The notes: generated from the sequence alone by a model not told the origin. Shown: positions 1 through 13,900, numbered from the stretch's first letter. The stretch is DNA of 64,000 bases from Anoplolepis gracilipes (GCF_047496725.1 NC_132973.1:5369233-5433232); one strand, 5' to 3'. Translations and numbers: made by a program.

Positions 1-2175
1 TAATAGAATATAATACAAAATAAATAAATAAGTACATTAAATTTTAATAATATATATAAATACGCCTTATGAAAATCTTCTAAATCTACGACTTTTTTAA
101 ATGCACTTTCATATTAGAAAAAAAAGCGGATCTTACAAATTATTAGTCCACTCTTGCTTCAAACGCTTTATAATTTGCACGCGTTTCATTTATGAAGGAG
201 AGTAATACATGTACGAGTAACAATGTAATCGCTTCTCCTTCAAGATGCAGCCGCAAATGACGGCCACTTTATAATCATTAGCGAGAAATTCGATTCTTGA
301 ATAATGACGTGATAGCCAAGAAGAGCCTCTACGATCTCACCGTGCGGTCCAGAGAGGACAGATGCGAAATAGAGGTGGGAGAGACTGATTGCATAGCGCG
401 AGATGGAGATGCGAAAAGGGGGGCACCGCCGTGTGTTATGACATAATTGCTTAAGAAAGTTCGGAATGCGAATGCACACGCATACACGCACATATTCACG
501 CACGCATGTGGTGGAAGTAGTCCATGCCGTTACGTACATTTCTCGAACCTTGGAGCGTCATGCTATAATATCGCCATCTCTGTCTTTCCTTGCTCCTTTT
601 TACGCGGGGGGGGGGGGGGGCAAGAGAATATAATTATATCGTGCCTCGCGGACAGGAACGTCAGCATTTCGTCCTCTGCATTTTTACGCTGCCAGTGACC
701 TTCCCCTACTTCTCGAGCGCAGTCGAACGGTTCTTAACCTTTCCGCTACGTTTTTCAGAGAGGCAGCAAAATTTTATTCATGAATCAAAGACCCGGCGTG
801 TAATAAAAACAAAACTCATATCCTTGAAAGTATTTTTTTTTTCCTCGTTAAAACAAGTTTTATAACAGCAGTTTAATGATTTCAATTTACGACAATCATC
901 GACGATGTATCAGAAATATGTGTACAGTATAAAAAGAAAAGAGAATATTTCTCTTTTATATATAAAAGAGTTTATATGAATAAATATTATTTAGAAATTG
1001 GCTTTCTCCTTTAAGTTTTTTTTTATTTCTGGCATTTGCAGTCATTTTTACGTCAACTTTTCATTGACCGCGTTATAACTAAGGCTCGAAAACTCTGCTC
1101 AGATATTTTATAATTTTCGTAACTTTCCTTTTCCTTTCCTCTTGATTATCATTAGCATCGTAAGATTTATGTAGATATAGATAGATATCGCAGAAGATGT
1201 ACGGATTATCTCTTTGCGAAGAAGTCGCCCGCGTCAAACTAATATACATAATAGATTTTTATTTTGGCTCAAGTTAATTGACAGCAGAATTAATGACATG
1301 TAACAGCCTTTCTCACGACTTTCATCTAGTTTCATCCGGTATCTAATATCTTTCAGTCTAGTTTCATTGGGCAATACGGAGTGAATACGTACGATTATAT
1401 ACGTCCGGTAAAACGCGTTCATTTTCATTTCCGGTTTCGGGACAACCGGTTCGTCGACACGTGACCTGCATGAAACGGGGTTTGCAGGGAAAAAGGTAAA
1501 ACCGGCCGCGAGAGCTATATTCCATGGATCGTTGCTCCTCGTAAACGGGCCCCGCCGTTTCGTGCAGTAAAGTACAAAAAATAATTAAATCCCGATTTAC
1601 GACGTGTGATCCTGTTTCGGTGCAAAATCACGGCCTATCATGATTTTACATAAATGTTACACATTTGTCGATTATTCCGTTCCAATACATCGTATTTTTC
1701 AGTCAGTCAAGTGCAGTAAAGTCAATTTCGGATTACGATTGTTGATCGGCTGATGAAAAAAATATATATACTAATATCGCGTCGATATTTTGTGCTTAAA
1801 AATGAAATCCAACAATTTAAACCGGTGTCGGCCGGAAACAGTTTAGAACAATATTTACGTCGCTCATCTAACGGAACTGCTTCAATTATTCATTCTAGAA
1901 CCTGTCTCGTTTCACCGGCATAAGTCGACTAGTCAGTCAAGGAGAATAATAAGTTCTTCATACAGTTAAAAAGACTTTAAAGAAAAAGAACAATTGGAAA
2001 TTCTACTCGGTCCGTATCTACTCGATCAAATGTTGTAACAAAGTTTTAAAAAGAAATCTATTATTCTAAAGTAAACGTAATTGAGAGAGAGAGAGAGAGA
2101 GAGAAATGTACTTGAAATGATGTTACAGTAAAAAATATACAACATACAAGACAGAAAATAATTGCACTAATTACT

Positions 2176-2177
<2 letters not shown>

Positions 2178-2228
<51 letters not shown>
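2178..2228. repeat. (GA)n microsatellite
   Basis: About 25 GA units; a shorter GA run lies at 2083-2104. The SLSL and RERE open frames here are artefacts of the repeat. Confidence 0.95.
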
Positions 2229-2230
<2 letters not shown>

Positions 2231-5200
2231 TGAGGAAAAAGCCGACTATCATTTGTATAAATTATCACAATTTAAAAAGGCACATTTTAATTGTAAATGG
2301 GATATTGCAGTTGCAAGCAGTGGAAAGCAGAAATGCACACTTTATCAGGCCTCGAGTTAACTGTTGCGAATATCCGAGAGAAGCGTGTCACTTTGAATGA
2401 AGTAAAAGCTGGACGTTGAGCGTAGATGGACTACGACAGACAAATCAACACCTACTCGCATAAATTCTTACGCTGGTTTTCCGCCTTTCTCTTTTGATAT
2501 CCGATTGTCAAAGCGACCGGTGAAACTCTCAGGGTCAAGTTCGATCGCTTTCGTTCTTCCTCTTTCGTTCGAAAGAATCGAACGCAAAAGAGTCCGTGTC
2601 GCTCCATTTCGCTCGCAGAAAAGATTCGCGCGACCGCATCATTTTCTTGTCCTTTCCATTCATCTCTCTTTGCGGGAGAGATTACTATCGCCGCCATCGA
2701 TTAATTTCTCTCGCGATTTAAGCAAAAGTTACTTTAAAAACTTTCGCAGCCTTCCAGGTTTTACGGTATCGTGAAATTTTAAGGCATTCCATCAACTTTC
2801 GGATTATATATCGATATATCCGCGAGAGGATGTAAGATCGTTGCTTGTTTCACTGACTTACTTTCGCGATCTATAAGCGAAATTGGTCTCGCGCGAAAAC
2901 AACAAAGATATAATTTAACGAGCATGCGATTACTACACGTGCCTCGCGCGTGTAGTTGCAAATGTTAATTAATTACGCACTCGACACGTCTAAGCGAGAC
3001 AACGTCACGCGCATGGACGCGGGGTATATCTCCACCATTGCTCTTCTTTTTATTTCGCGAACGCCTTCTAAGTGGACCAAAGAAATCGTTTATCGGCGAC
3101 GGAAGTGGGTTACGAGCGCGCGGCTTAGCAAGATGCGCGATTAATTAAGCGAAAAAAAAAGCGCGAGTAATGGCACCCGCGAGATGCGCGTGGCATCGCG
3201 AGATTTCGCGCCGTTCACGAACGATCGTTCGATATTTCATCTCGATATTGATAAATTGCATTCCGGACGACGCATTGCGTATCGTAAAATAATTTATTCC
3301 AAAATAATTCTCGCGCGAATTCCCTTTGCATTCACCTTGATTGCTCTCCCTTGGTTGTAGAATAAAATTTCGGCGAATAAAATAATAAAGACACACGTCA
3401 CACCAAATTGTAAATTCACTTTAAATTATGTTAAATATAAAAATCATATTCTCACGCATGTTTTTAAATCGTTTATTATGATGCATGAAAATATTTAAAC
3501 AGCTAACGATGATATTTTATTGCACATTGCGAGATATACATGTATGCGGATAATAAATATGTGTATTTAAAAAAAAAAAAAGGATTTTTTGTACTATGAG
3601 AAAGACTTTTTCTTATAGAAATTATGATAGAAACATACATTACTTACCTGTGCAAATTAATATTACTTATGTCGTTCACTAAATAATGAGTAAAAATGGT
3701 GTAAAGAGATTATTTATGCAATAATAACAAACATTATTTACTACAACGTTGCAATTAATGCTTTTAATAGATCTCGGTGACACTTTATTCTTGTTCTATA
3801 ATTATCAGTTTCTTTCTTACTCTCAGTAGTGCCGCGCTACGATGATCATGACGTCGACTGTAATAATCATAATAACAATAATCAGGATAATAATCATGAG
3901 CCGTTGGTTGTAAAGTGGCGTCGGATTATTTAATTTTGTTTACAATCCATGGGAAAAGAGAGAGAGAGAGAGAGAATAATGATAATATCTTTTATGTATT
4001 CACTTTCTTGCGAAACGCATTTAGGTCCCATTCGATCACAATGGGCGATCTATGATTTATTTCCTTCACGAGCCATTTTACAATCGCACGCTCGTATATG
4101 TAATATTATCAATAATCGTACAATTATATAATGTATATGTGAACAGAACTGTAACTATGAAGGACCTTCTCCCAAATTGTAGTCCGCGTTGAACGTCCTC
4201 GACTTGAAAGTTGCGTCTCGATATTGCGTGACATTAATCGCATCTCGATAAATTAATCGCAATATTCGAGGCCAAATTCAATTATACGATCGCGAAAGAA
4301 TATTTTTAACGTTTTCTCGCAAAGAACAGAATAAAATGGCTGGAATTGTTTTAATTATTTCCCACTGACTGTAAACTCACACGCAACATCAGCGATCATA
4401 TAATCGATGCGCTTTCTCAACAATCGTGTTCTCGCCAACAGCAAGAGTTTCCCGTTAGTCTCTCTTGTAACGTAACCCTGTAACGCATCCTGGGGATAAA
4501 TATTGAATTTCACACTGTCGGCAATCTGATACCGAACGTTTTCGAAATAACGATTGAGAGACGCAACTTTAAACTCAGTGACGGAAAATACACGGGACCA
4601 GGAGTTCTCCAATGAATATTCAGGATTTCATTCCTTCGCACATTTAACGCTAGACGCATTATTCCTATAGTTTGTGTACAATCTTAAAGATGCATCGATA
4701 GAGGCACGAGCGACGGTAATCCGAGCGATTCTCGAGTGCCAAGACATTTTTTTAACATTGTACAGAAACGCGATAATTATACATCATTACCGGCTATACT
4801 CTATTAAATTTAATGGAATTTTGAATAAGATAGCTGTGCGAATAAATTAGAAATTTGAGCTTATCTTTTCTATTAAGGAAAAAAAATTCTAATTATAATA
4901 AATAATAAATAAAGATAAGTTATATAATAAATGAAAGCAAACATGAGCTTGTAATAACGAATATATGTAAATTAGAAAGCAGTATAGTTTGAAAAGTAAG
5001 TAAATGTAGTAAAAGTAGTAGGTTAATAAAAATTTTTTCTTTATAAAGAGGAAGAGGAAATAATTTTTTTTTTTTTTATAAAAGAGAAGGAAATAAATAT
5101 AAAAAATATAAAGTAAAAGAGAAGCAGTTTTGCATAAATTAATGTAAAATAAATTTAAGGAGATAAAATAAAAAATTTACTGCACGCATCTTTACCTAAT

Positions 5201-5651
5201 ATTATCATATCTTTTCCATTAGTATAATGATCGTTCTCCGAACACCGTTCGCTTCGATTTTCAACGTCGTGCTTACATTAAGTTTGCTCTATTTTTCTCT
5301 GCTGTCTGAAAATTCAAATTTCAGTATACAATAATATATCTTATAAATATAGAATATAATAATTAAAATATTTTTCTATATAACTCGTTACAATATATAC
5401 TATATACTATGTAATAATAATAACCGTAGACTAACAATTTTACGGATGATGATACTCGTTTTCGAGATATCGTCACGTCGTCCGAGACAGGAGATCGACG
5501 TCTTTTTTAACATATCTCGCTACGATAAACTATGCGAAATTCAAATGTAAAACGTTCAATCCACGAGAACGTGCAATCATTCATGCGATGAGAGATACGA
5601 ATGACGCGATAAATAAACGTGTGTTCCGCGATTCCTATTATAGATTCTACA

Positions 5652-5656
<5 letters not shown>

Positions 5657-5701
<45 letters not shown>

Positions 5702-5718
5702 TCGCGTGTATGTATACA

Positions 5719-5757
<39 letters not shown>
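5657..5757. repeat. (TA)n microsatellite, two blocks
   Basis: Two TA blocks (about 5657-5696 and 5727-5757) are separated by a TGTATTCGCGTG-type interruption. Confidence 0.95.
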
Positions 5758-5759
<2 letters not shown>

Positions 5760-6652
5760 TTATTTATTTATATATATAATTTCACATTTTTTTCTCTCTG
5801 TATTTGTTTTTCCTCTTGCACACTTTGAAAATTTCCGTATTAATATATAATATTTATAGGACTAGTTATATATATGGTAGGTATATTTATTTTAACTATG
5901 TGTAGTTCTCAACAAGCCAGTCTAGCTTTGCGACGCGTCACCTGTCATCTGTCGTGACTTGAGACGAACGTCAGCATAAGAGCATAAAGAAAAACGCTTG
6001 AACACTCGGAATAATCCGCCATCCGTTGGTGTCGGCAAACGTCTCGCGATTATATTACGCTTCGGCGAGATCGTACAGGGATGATCTTGACACGAGAGGA
6101 TGATCTCGCACGTCACCAAAGCACTTACTACCTAAGTGATCTCGCTCGACGCGACCGCTCCCCGCGATCGTCAGGCTCCTCTTATTACCTGTTATTATCT
6201 CTATAATTTTTTTTAGGCGGCATTTTATTTTATTAGCGATATAAATACATCATATACCGATGTACGAGTCGTCAACGATATTTGCGCGCGAGTTACGTCA
6301 AAGTTACACGCGAACGTCCTTTCGCGTTTAAGACTTAGGAAGTCGCGGATAGAGTAGTCTAATATATTTTATGTTACTATGTATCGCATCCCATTTCGTC
6401 TTTATTAATCTATAAATTAAGCTACATGTTTTACAAAATCGTTATCTATCTACCGATTTTATTAAACGGACGTGGCCGACCGGTGCATCTTATTCCTACG
6501 CGAAATTCTTGGATAAATGGGAAAATACACTTTTAACAAGGATATATACTCGAAGTTTCCTTAACTCGGGCGTATATTTTTTGACGTAGCTCGTACACCG
6601 TTCTCTCGTGCTTGTCTTATTAATATTGAAAAAAATACGGTATGCGACAACA

Positions 6653-6676
6653 TATATATATATATATATATATATA
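6653..6676. repeat. (TA)n microsatellite
   Basis: A short TA run of about 12 units. Confidence 0.9.
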
Positions 6677-7091
6677 ACGTTACGTCAGCCATGATAATGG
6701 GAGCAGCCGTGACGCGAGCGAAAGCGATAATTAAGGCGAGAAATGCCGATCTTCGCGGGCGAGACTAGAATCTTATCTTAAAAAAAAAAAAAAAAAAAAA
6801 GAAAAGAAACGGATATATCCGAAAAAACGCGCACTATAATCGCATCTACTATTTGCTTGCCTTAAATATATTAGTTGTAGTACGAAACATACAAGCGAAT
6901 TCGGTTTTGTATGAAGATATAAAGGGAGTGACATCGTATCTCTCCCAAGTGAAGAGAATAGATTTAAACGACGTTTCCCTTGATATACAGACTCGCCGAG
7001 ATTATTATCGATTTACACCTGTCCTATTCTCCTCGTTATTATCGGTGATAACGTGTTTACTTCGCACTATATAATTATAACATATCATTAT

Positions 7092-7115
7092 AGTGTGTGT
7101 GTGTGTGTGTGTGTG
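7092..7115. repeat. (GT)n microsatellite
   Basis: About 12 GT units. Confidence 0.9.
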
Positions 7116-7632
7116 TTTTGTGTATATGTATATAAGACGATAAGATGTCGTATATCGGAGCTATATTTGCACGAGCACGAGCACCGGCAGACGGAATAAT
7201 CATTTACACAAACTCGATCGATCGACGTTGACGAAGATTTTTTAATCGACTATCTGGCAATCGCGCGTTACAACGATTGATTCCTTCCGAGTTGGCTACA
7301 AAGCTTCTCCGTCAGCTCTAACAAAATGATACACATGCGTTATATAAATCGCCGCGCTTTATCGTGCTTTATCTCAGCTATCATTCTATTTTTCACTTCT
7401 CGTGTTGCACGCGAGTTCGAACGGCAAGATCGATTGGCGACGCTGGCGTGTAACTAATAGAGCTAGTCGCGCGATTTTATACGCGGCTCTCGTAACAAAG
7501 GTACTTATGGTTATTAAGACATTTTTTTTTTACCTATATATATCACACTAGAATCCACGGTGTCTGTAGATGCTTCTTCGTACGTCGGGACACGCATTGG
7601 GAGTTCCGCCCGCAGAACCCTGAAAAGTTCAC

Positions 7633-7638
7633 TTTATT
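7633..7638 (-). promoter_or_regulatory. possible poly(A) signal AATAAA for inaD
   Basis: The minus strand has AATAAA about 150 nt past the TGA. Such hexamers are common in AT-rich DNA. If the donor at 7782 is used, the true end is further downstream. Confidence 0.35.
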
Positions 7639-7690
7639 AACGCCAGTGCAAACACGTTCTTTTGGCGCTCGTTTCTTCAAATCGAAGATC

Positions 7691-7692
<2 letters not shown>

Positions 7693-7723
<31 letters not shown>
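7693..7723. repeat. poly(A) tract on the plus strand
   Basis: About 31 A residues. On the inaD strand this is poly(T), so it is not the mRNA tail of inaD. Confidence 0.9.
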
Positions 7724-7725
<2 letters not shown>

Positions 7726-7784
7726 CAATACATTTATAGAACTGTTTAGTTATCGAAGAAATGACGCGTTAATCTTATTACCTG

Positions 7785-7955
7785 TCATTGTTTGGCGGAT
7801 TTATATCTAGCTAGCTTCAACTGCAGCGGATTGGATATCTTTAAATGAAAGGCGATGTCGTCGAAGGAAACGTCACGCACGTCCAATCCGCTGATCGTTA
7901 TAAGATGATCGCCCTTGCAAATCTTGCCAGTTTCGATTGCCTGACCGCCTGGCAT
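7785..7955 (-). CDS. inaD: inaD terminal coding exon: end of PDZ5, stop TGA
   Basis: The 171-nt, phase-0 exon follows a TCTCTCAG acceptor. It encodes MPGGQAIETGKICKGDHLIT, ISGLDVRDVSFDDIAFHLKI and SNPLQLKLARYKSAKQ, then TGA at 7785-7787. CAG|GTAATA follows the stop directly (exon end 7782), so the exon may be spliced in the 3' untranslated region. The longer overlapping open frame starting MYPAVSF is not the real one. The Cys645 position is Ile. Confidence 0.93.
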   Translation of the reverse strand: MPGGQAIETGKICKGDHLITISGLDVRDVSFDDIAFHLKISNPLQLKLARYKSAKQ

Positions 7956-10900
7956 CTGAGAGAGAAGACGACGTTAGAACATGACGACGATAACATGAGT
8001 CACGATAATATCGCTTGTAGGAGAACGTGGGGTAAAACGACACCGCGGGATACAATGGTGCAGAGTCGATATCTTTTTACAGAGATGCTACCATGTCCTG
8101 AAATATGTTGCAATTATTGCTATTAGGTGTCTCTTTTTGCGTGCTGTTATCAGTGGTCGCAATATTTTTAGTTGAAATTTGTTATAAATTATTTAATGCA
8201 CTTGCTGTGCTCTCCGCGACTGAGTTGTAATTCTTCGATATATTTACATAAGGTAAACAATGATAAAATTCTATTTTTTATTAAATATGTAAATACATAT
8301 TATTAAAAATGTAAATACATTTATGTTTTAAAATGATCTTTTTTTATTAATTTCATACTGTGCCTATGTAAATATTGCGTAATTATAATTTTTTATATGA
8401 TCAAAAGTAAATAAATACGTTTTGAGGCTTAATGAAATATTAGTCCACGAAATGTTGTACTTTTTATTTTTATACTAGAGAAAGAAAGAGAGTCTATACA
8501 TAGATGCTGTCTTTCAAAATTAATATCAAAAATTATTACATTAGAGAATATTTTTCCATGTTTTAAAGAAAAAAATGTTTATTATAACAAGAGAATTGTT
8601 TTTATTTATTAATTTATAGTTATCATTTAAAAATACAAATCTATATTCTTATGTTCTATATATCATATTATAATATAAAACTTTTAAGAAGTTTTAGACA
8701 TCAATGTTAATGAAATAAACAAGTTTTGGAGGTAGTCCATTATACCCCGCATGAAAAGCATGTCACGAAAATCTAGGCTTTTACTAAATCAATACTCTCG
8801 TCTATTTAAACGATTATTTTATAATAAACTTGTGTTTTTTCTTGTAGTAGATATTCCAAAGAATGTTTTTAGTAAAAAAGAGATCTATTTATTTTTTTTT
8901 AATATGTTGAAAACTTGCTCAATGCTTATGTTGGCCGTTCTACCCCACGTTCCCCTATAATGATAGAATTTCGAGTAAACGAGATTACATACCAGCTCCG
9001 TCACGTAAGCTCCCTTGCCGCTTCTAAACGCGGCGAAACAAATACCTGCACCTCTACCGCTCTTCTTCTGTATCTCGACCTCGTACTCCTCGGTTGGTTT
9101 CTCGTGACGCAACACCGTCATCGTGATCTGCAAACGAATGTGCCACGAGTTCGCTCGATTAATCCGAAACGATAATTTGCTAGGAGAATGTTAGAGCTCG
9201 AAATAGCCAGCTTTATTTTTCATATTCTCGATTAAGAGAAGAGAATGATTATTTTAAAAAGTACAAGTCACGTACAGTTCCGGAAGTAAGCTTCAACATC
9301 GCTTCCCGAGCTTTGTGGGACTCTATCTGTTTGAAACTCTCATGGCCTATACTGAGAATCTGATCACCGGCTTGTAACCGACCGTCCTTCCCGCCCGCGC
9401 CTTCGGGGAATACATCCAGGACGAACACCCCGTTCTGGAAAAAAAGTATTACGCATTAAAAAGTTACCGCAATAATTAGTATCGATATTTATTGATGTAT
9501 GAAATCAATACATCAATATCTCCATCGTGACACTTGAGATATTTATAAAATATTATGTTTCACGCACATTTATCTGCGTATCGCGTCAATTTTTTTCTCT
9601 CATGTAGTTATTCTATGTTTACAATGCATATTTAACCGTTTCATAATTAAAAAAAAATTGTATATTAATTTAATTAAAATAATTAAAAAATCGTAAATTA
9701 ATTGTAATGCAAAGTGTTTAAAGCAAAATATCATAGTTTAAAGATTATCGAATATGCTCACCCAGAGAGTATCAGAACCGCCAGCGATGAAGATACCTAC
9801 GACCTGGTCCTTTTCTTTTTGAAACTCTATCGTCACTTCTTGACCGACTACTATCTGACAGGTTTTCGGATCCTGCCGAATTTTCTCAGACTCCGCTTCT
9901 TTGACAGTTGCTGATATTAGCAGCATGTAATAAGAGAGAATATAAAGACAGATCATAATTTTATAAACAAAATGTACGTGCGTAATTATGTTTTTCACGA
10001 GTTTCCATAAATCAAACGTAAAAATTTAATATACCGCGTCATCAAACTCACCCGGTGCACCTTTTTGTGGCGTCTTCTGTGCAATATCACCAGTCTCACT
10101 TGCAAGTTTAGGTTTATCTTTCTCCTTCTGTTCTACTTTATTCTCGTTAGGATTACAAACGGTCAACACAACAACACCCTGCGCTTTCTTTAATAACTCC
10201 GTAGCCTAAAGAAGCAAAAAAAAAAAAAAAAACTATGGAGTAAGCTACACCAAATAATTTTTTGCTCAAGAAAAAGGAAAGAAAAAATACCAACCTCATC
10301 ATACGTACGCCCTAATAAACTATCCAGATTAACGGCCAAGATCATGTCACCCATTTTTAATCCAGCCTGCAATATTGTAAAGAGTTTCGGGTTAAAATGG
10401 GATTTCCGAGGCTCGTATGAGCGAGAAATTACCTGTTCTGCGGCACTGCCATCTTGAATATCCGACACGAAGATACCCTGTCCCACGGCCAGATGTTTCC
10501 CTTCGATGATCATTATACCTAGACCATACGGACTCTACAAACGATACAATTGATGATTAAAAATTTATTGACACATCGGACGAAATATTCCATTGATGCA
10601 ATCAGCTTTGCCTTATTATTTATAAATACTTGCCTTCTTTATTTGTACCTCACGGACTCCCTTGTACTTACTGAAGCTCGTAAAGTTCTGAAATATAATA
10701 GTTCGTCACTTTATGGCAATATCATGTGCACTTACGTCGCATGCATTATCGTAGTTATATCGTTTGAGACATGTTCTGTGTATAGAAATTATGCGAGTCG
10801 AACAGTGTTGTTTATGATAATCAGGTGCAGGTGAAATTATGATCATGTTAGATCGAAGTAGTCGAGGCATATCGGCATATTTTCATGATCTTGCGATTTC

Positions 10901-13900
10901 GAGAAATCGGTGAAAGCAACGATGTTAATATCTATCATAATAAGTATGGAGTGTCATATAAATACATCTCGACGCGAAAGTCAAATATCTCGATAAGAAA
11001 GTTTCGAGATTTTTAAAAAGATTCGCCAATGGATGTGAATGTAATCAAAATTTTTGTAGGTGATAATCGTCTTTTTTTCACGTAAGAAATCATGAAAGAA
11101 GCAAAAAATTGTTTCAAGCACTTTTCTTGAGTCCTTGTGAGGAATCTATGTCAATTATAATGAAATTACATGATTCACCGAAGACATATCCTCCTCGTGA
11201 TAAATACCAATTGATGTTAAATTGAGTATTTATAGCAATCGTTATTTAAGAATGATATTGATAGCAATTATACGTTCATCGATCATTTATGTTTACTATA
11301 GACTATTATGCAGCATTTCTGTACATTATTTTAATTGCGCGATAAACGTATAGATTTGTATTAATCGTTTCCCAACGACTTGATATTCTGTGAAAACTAC
11401 AACCGGCCATGCACTATCTCGAAGAAGATAACAAGATAAAAAATACACGATGTAAACTGACTTACGTCATCCAAGGTTGGTGGAAATTGAACTATTGGTT
11501 TTACGGCGATGTCATCGACAGCCTTCGATCTTCTGCAACCGGGACAGGCGAAATCCGTTTATAGTTTTAATGAATTTTGTTATACATGCCATCTACGTCA
11601 CGCGTTATACATCACGGAAAAAGCTCTTATGTCTCACCGATAAACAATGATCTTGAAGCGAGTGCCGGGTAAGCCTTTGATGAGAGCGGATGCGTTCAAA
11701 TGACACCGTCCTTGCAACACGCAACCGTTCACCTGAATCAAATCGAACGAAAAATAAAGTTTTTTTTTTTTTTTTTTTTTTCCGTCATTTGTATCGACAT
11801 GCGAAACGAAATGGAAATTTATTGCAAAACGTGTCATAGCAACTTGTGAAATTTGAATTGACAAAAATATGTAAAATTTTTTTGATCATTTTATTTGAGC
11901 AAGAAAAAGACGAAATAAAGTTGGTATAAGATATAAAGTAAGGATATACGTTTTTTTCGAATAAGAGAATTGTTTTGTTTTTTTCATACTTTTTTTTAAT
12001 TTAGATTTTTAAAAATTATAACCTCTCTATTTATCGAATATGCTTAATAAAAACATTGCTTAATAAATCATTTAATAAAAATGTCGAAGCGTCAAAGATC
12101 TAGTTAGATGTATATAAGTACTACAAAAAAATTAAAGGACCACTTTCTTTCATATGAAAGAAGGCCAATTTCCAAGTAGTTGTAACATCCTTAACAATAA
12201 TCGGAATAAAATCAATCAAAAAGGATTTCAAAGCTTGAAGTTCCTAGTTTTAAAATCTTTAAATGAATTTTATTTCTTTATATTTGTTACAAAATTACGT
12301 TGTAAGAAAGCAACGACCGTCGATTGAACAAATTTTTCAAAAGTTTGTTCAAGAATACTGAATTAAAAAAAATTCTGGCACGATTTCATTAATTGTATTT
12401 TAAAGAGCAGAGTTTTAGCTTTAATTTCTTTTTTTTAACAAATGTTCTATGATTTTTTTTTCGCCGAGATAATCATTATTAAAGCAAAATCGAGCTATTG
12501 ACTTTGAACGCTTATAACTAGTGAAAAAATGATCGTACAATAATTATTAAAAAAAACAATTTAAAGAGAAAAGTTAGCACTTTAAGATGCTCATATCGTT
12601 TTTTCAATCATTATTCATTTTTGAAGCTTAATTGTTACTTAAAAATCAAGTAAAAATTGCACTTTTATCTTTTTTTATTTAAATCAATGAAAGTTAATTT
12701 AATCAAGTTTATCTAATCAACGAAAAAACGCTATAATTTTCATGAACTCTACAACATTTACAAGTAAAAAGCATTCCAGTTACTCGTACAAAAAGCCGAA
12801 TTGTTAAGTTTTTTTCTCTATAGATTTCAAAAACTTAAATTAATAATTATTGTAGGATCATTTTTTCAAGAGTTATAAGCGTTCCAAGTTAATAGCTCGA
12901 TTTTGCTTTAATAATAAATATCTCGGCGAAAAAAAATTATAGAACATTCGTTAAAAAAAGAAATTAAAGCTAAAACTCTGCTCTTTAAGATGTAATTAAT
13001 GAAATCATCCTAGAATTTTTTGTTCATTCGGTATTCTTAAACAAACTTTTGTTCAATCAACGGTCGTCGCTTTCTTACAATGTAACGAAAAATATTTAAT
13101 AGAAAAAATTCACTTAAAGATTCTAAAATTAAAAACTTCCAACTTTAAAACGCTTTTTTATTGATCTTATTTCGATTATTTTTAAGAAAGTTGCAACTAC
13201 TTGAAAATTGACCTTTTTTTATATGGAAAAAGTGGTCCTTTAATTTTTTTGCGTAGTGTATATTTGGAAAAAATTCTAAATATTGTAATTAGTAACACTA
13301 GGTTTTTTATTTCAATTATTTTTTTTTAATACAATATCTCTACATTACTCTTTAAACTTACTTGAACTTTACTTACTTAAATGCATGTGTGTCTCAAGCA
13401 CATTTAAGTATTATTGTTTCACAGAAAATTATACAAACAAATTAAACAACATGTGAAACGAAAGTTGCGTAAACAATCTGGTAAAGGAACCACCAGGAAT
13501 CGTCATATGAAGAACCGCAAATGGCGAGTCGTAAAAAACGAGAGAAAAGTAAGAGATGCCTACCTCTAATATCTCGTCGCCGATGAGGAGTCCGCCGTTT
13601 TTATAGGCTATACCTTTCGGATTGAGGCCACAGATAAACACCGCCATTCTGTTTCTGTCCTTATGTCCGGCCAAGGAGATACCCAATCCTCCCCTGCCCC
13701 TCTCGAGGATAACCATCAGTACTTTATGTCCGAGATTCTGATACTTCTTCTGTATCTTCTCTGCAAAATTTAAAAAAGAAAGAAAAGCAATTTCATGCAA
13801 TGTACATTAATCGATCATTGTGTAATGCATCCGATGCAGACTTGTTGGATTTCATGTGCTTGCGATTAAAATTATCCCTCTCACAGTGTGTAGATGGATA

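Larger units (their letters stand above)
1..7784. other. region downstream of inaD without a supported gene
   Basis: No open frame shows a recognisable domain or splice-supported coding pattern on either strand. It holds GA, TA and GT microsatellites, A/T homopolymers and unique AT-rich DNA with slightly GC-richer patches near 2450-2780, 3000-3350 and 5920-6350. The 3' untranslated region of inaD probably occupies part of 7000-7784. Confidence 0.6.

Noticed and set aside
601..620. Run of about 15 G residues
   Set aside because: A homopolymer without other G-runs nearby; not a convincing G-quadruplex or regulatory site.
2061..2360. Ser-Leu and Arg-Glu-rich open frames
   Set aside because: Translation of a GA repeat in both directions.
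7873..8055. 60-residue frame starting MYPAVSF considered as the last inaD exon
   Set aside because: The PDZ5 ending is in another frame, which joins exon 8993 in phase and ends at 7785.
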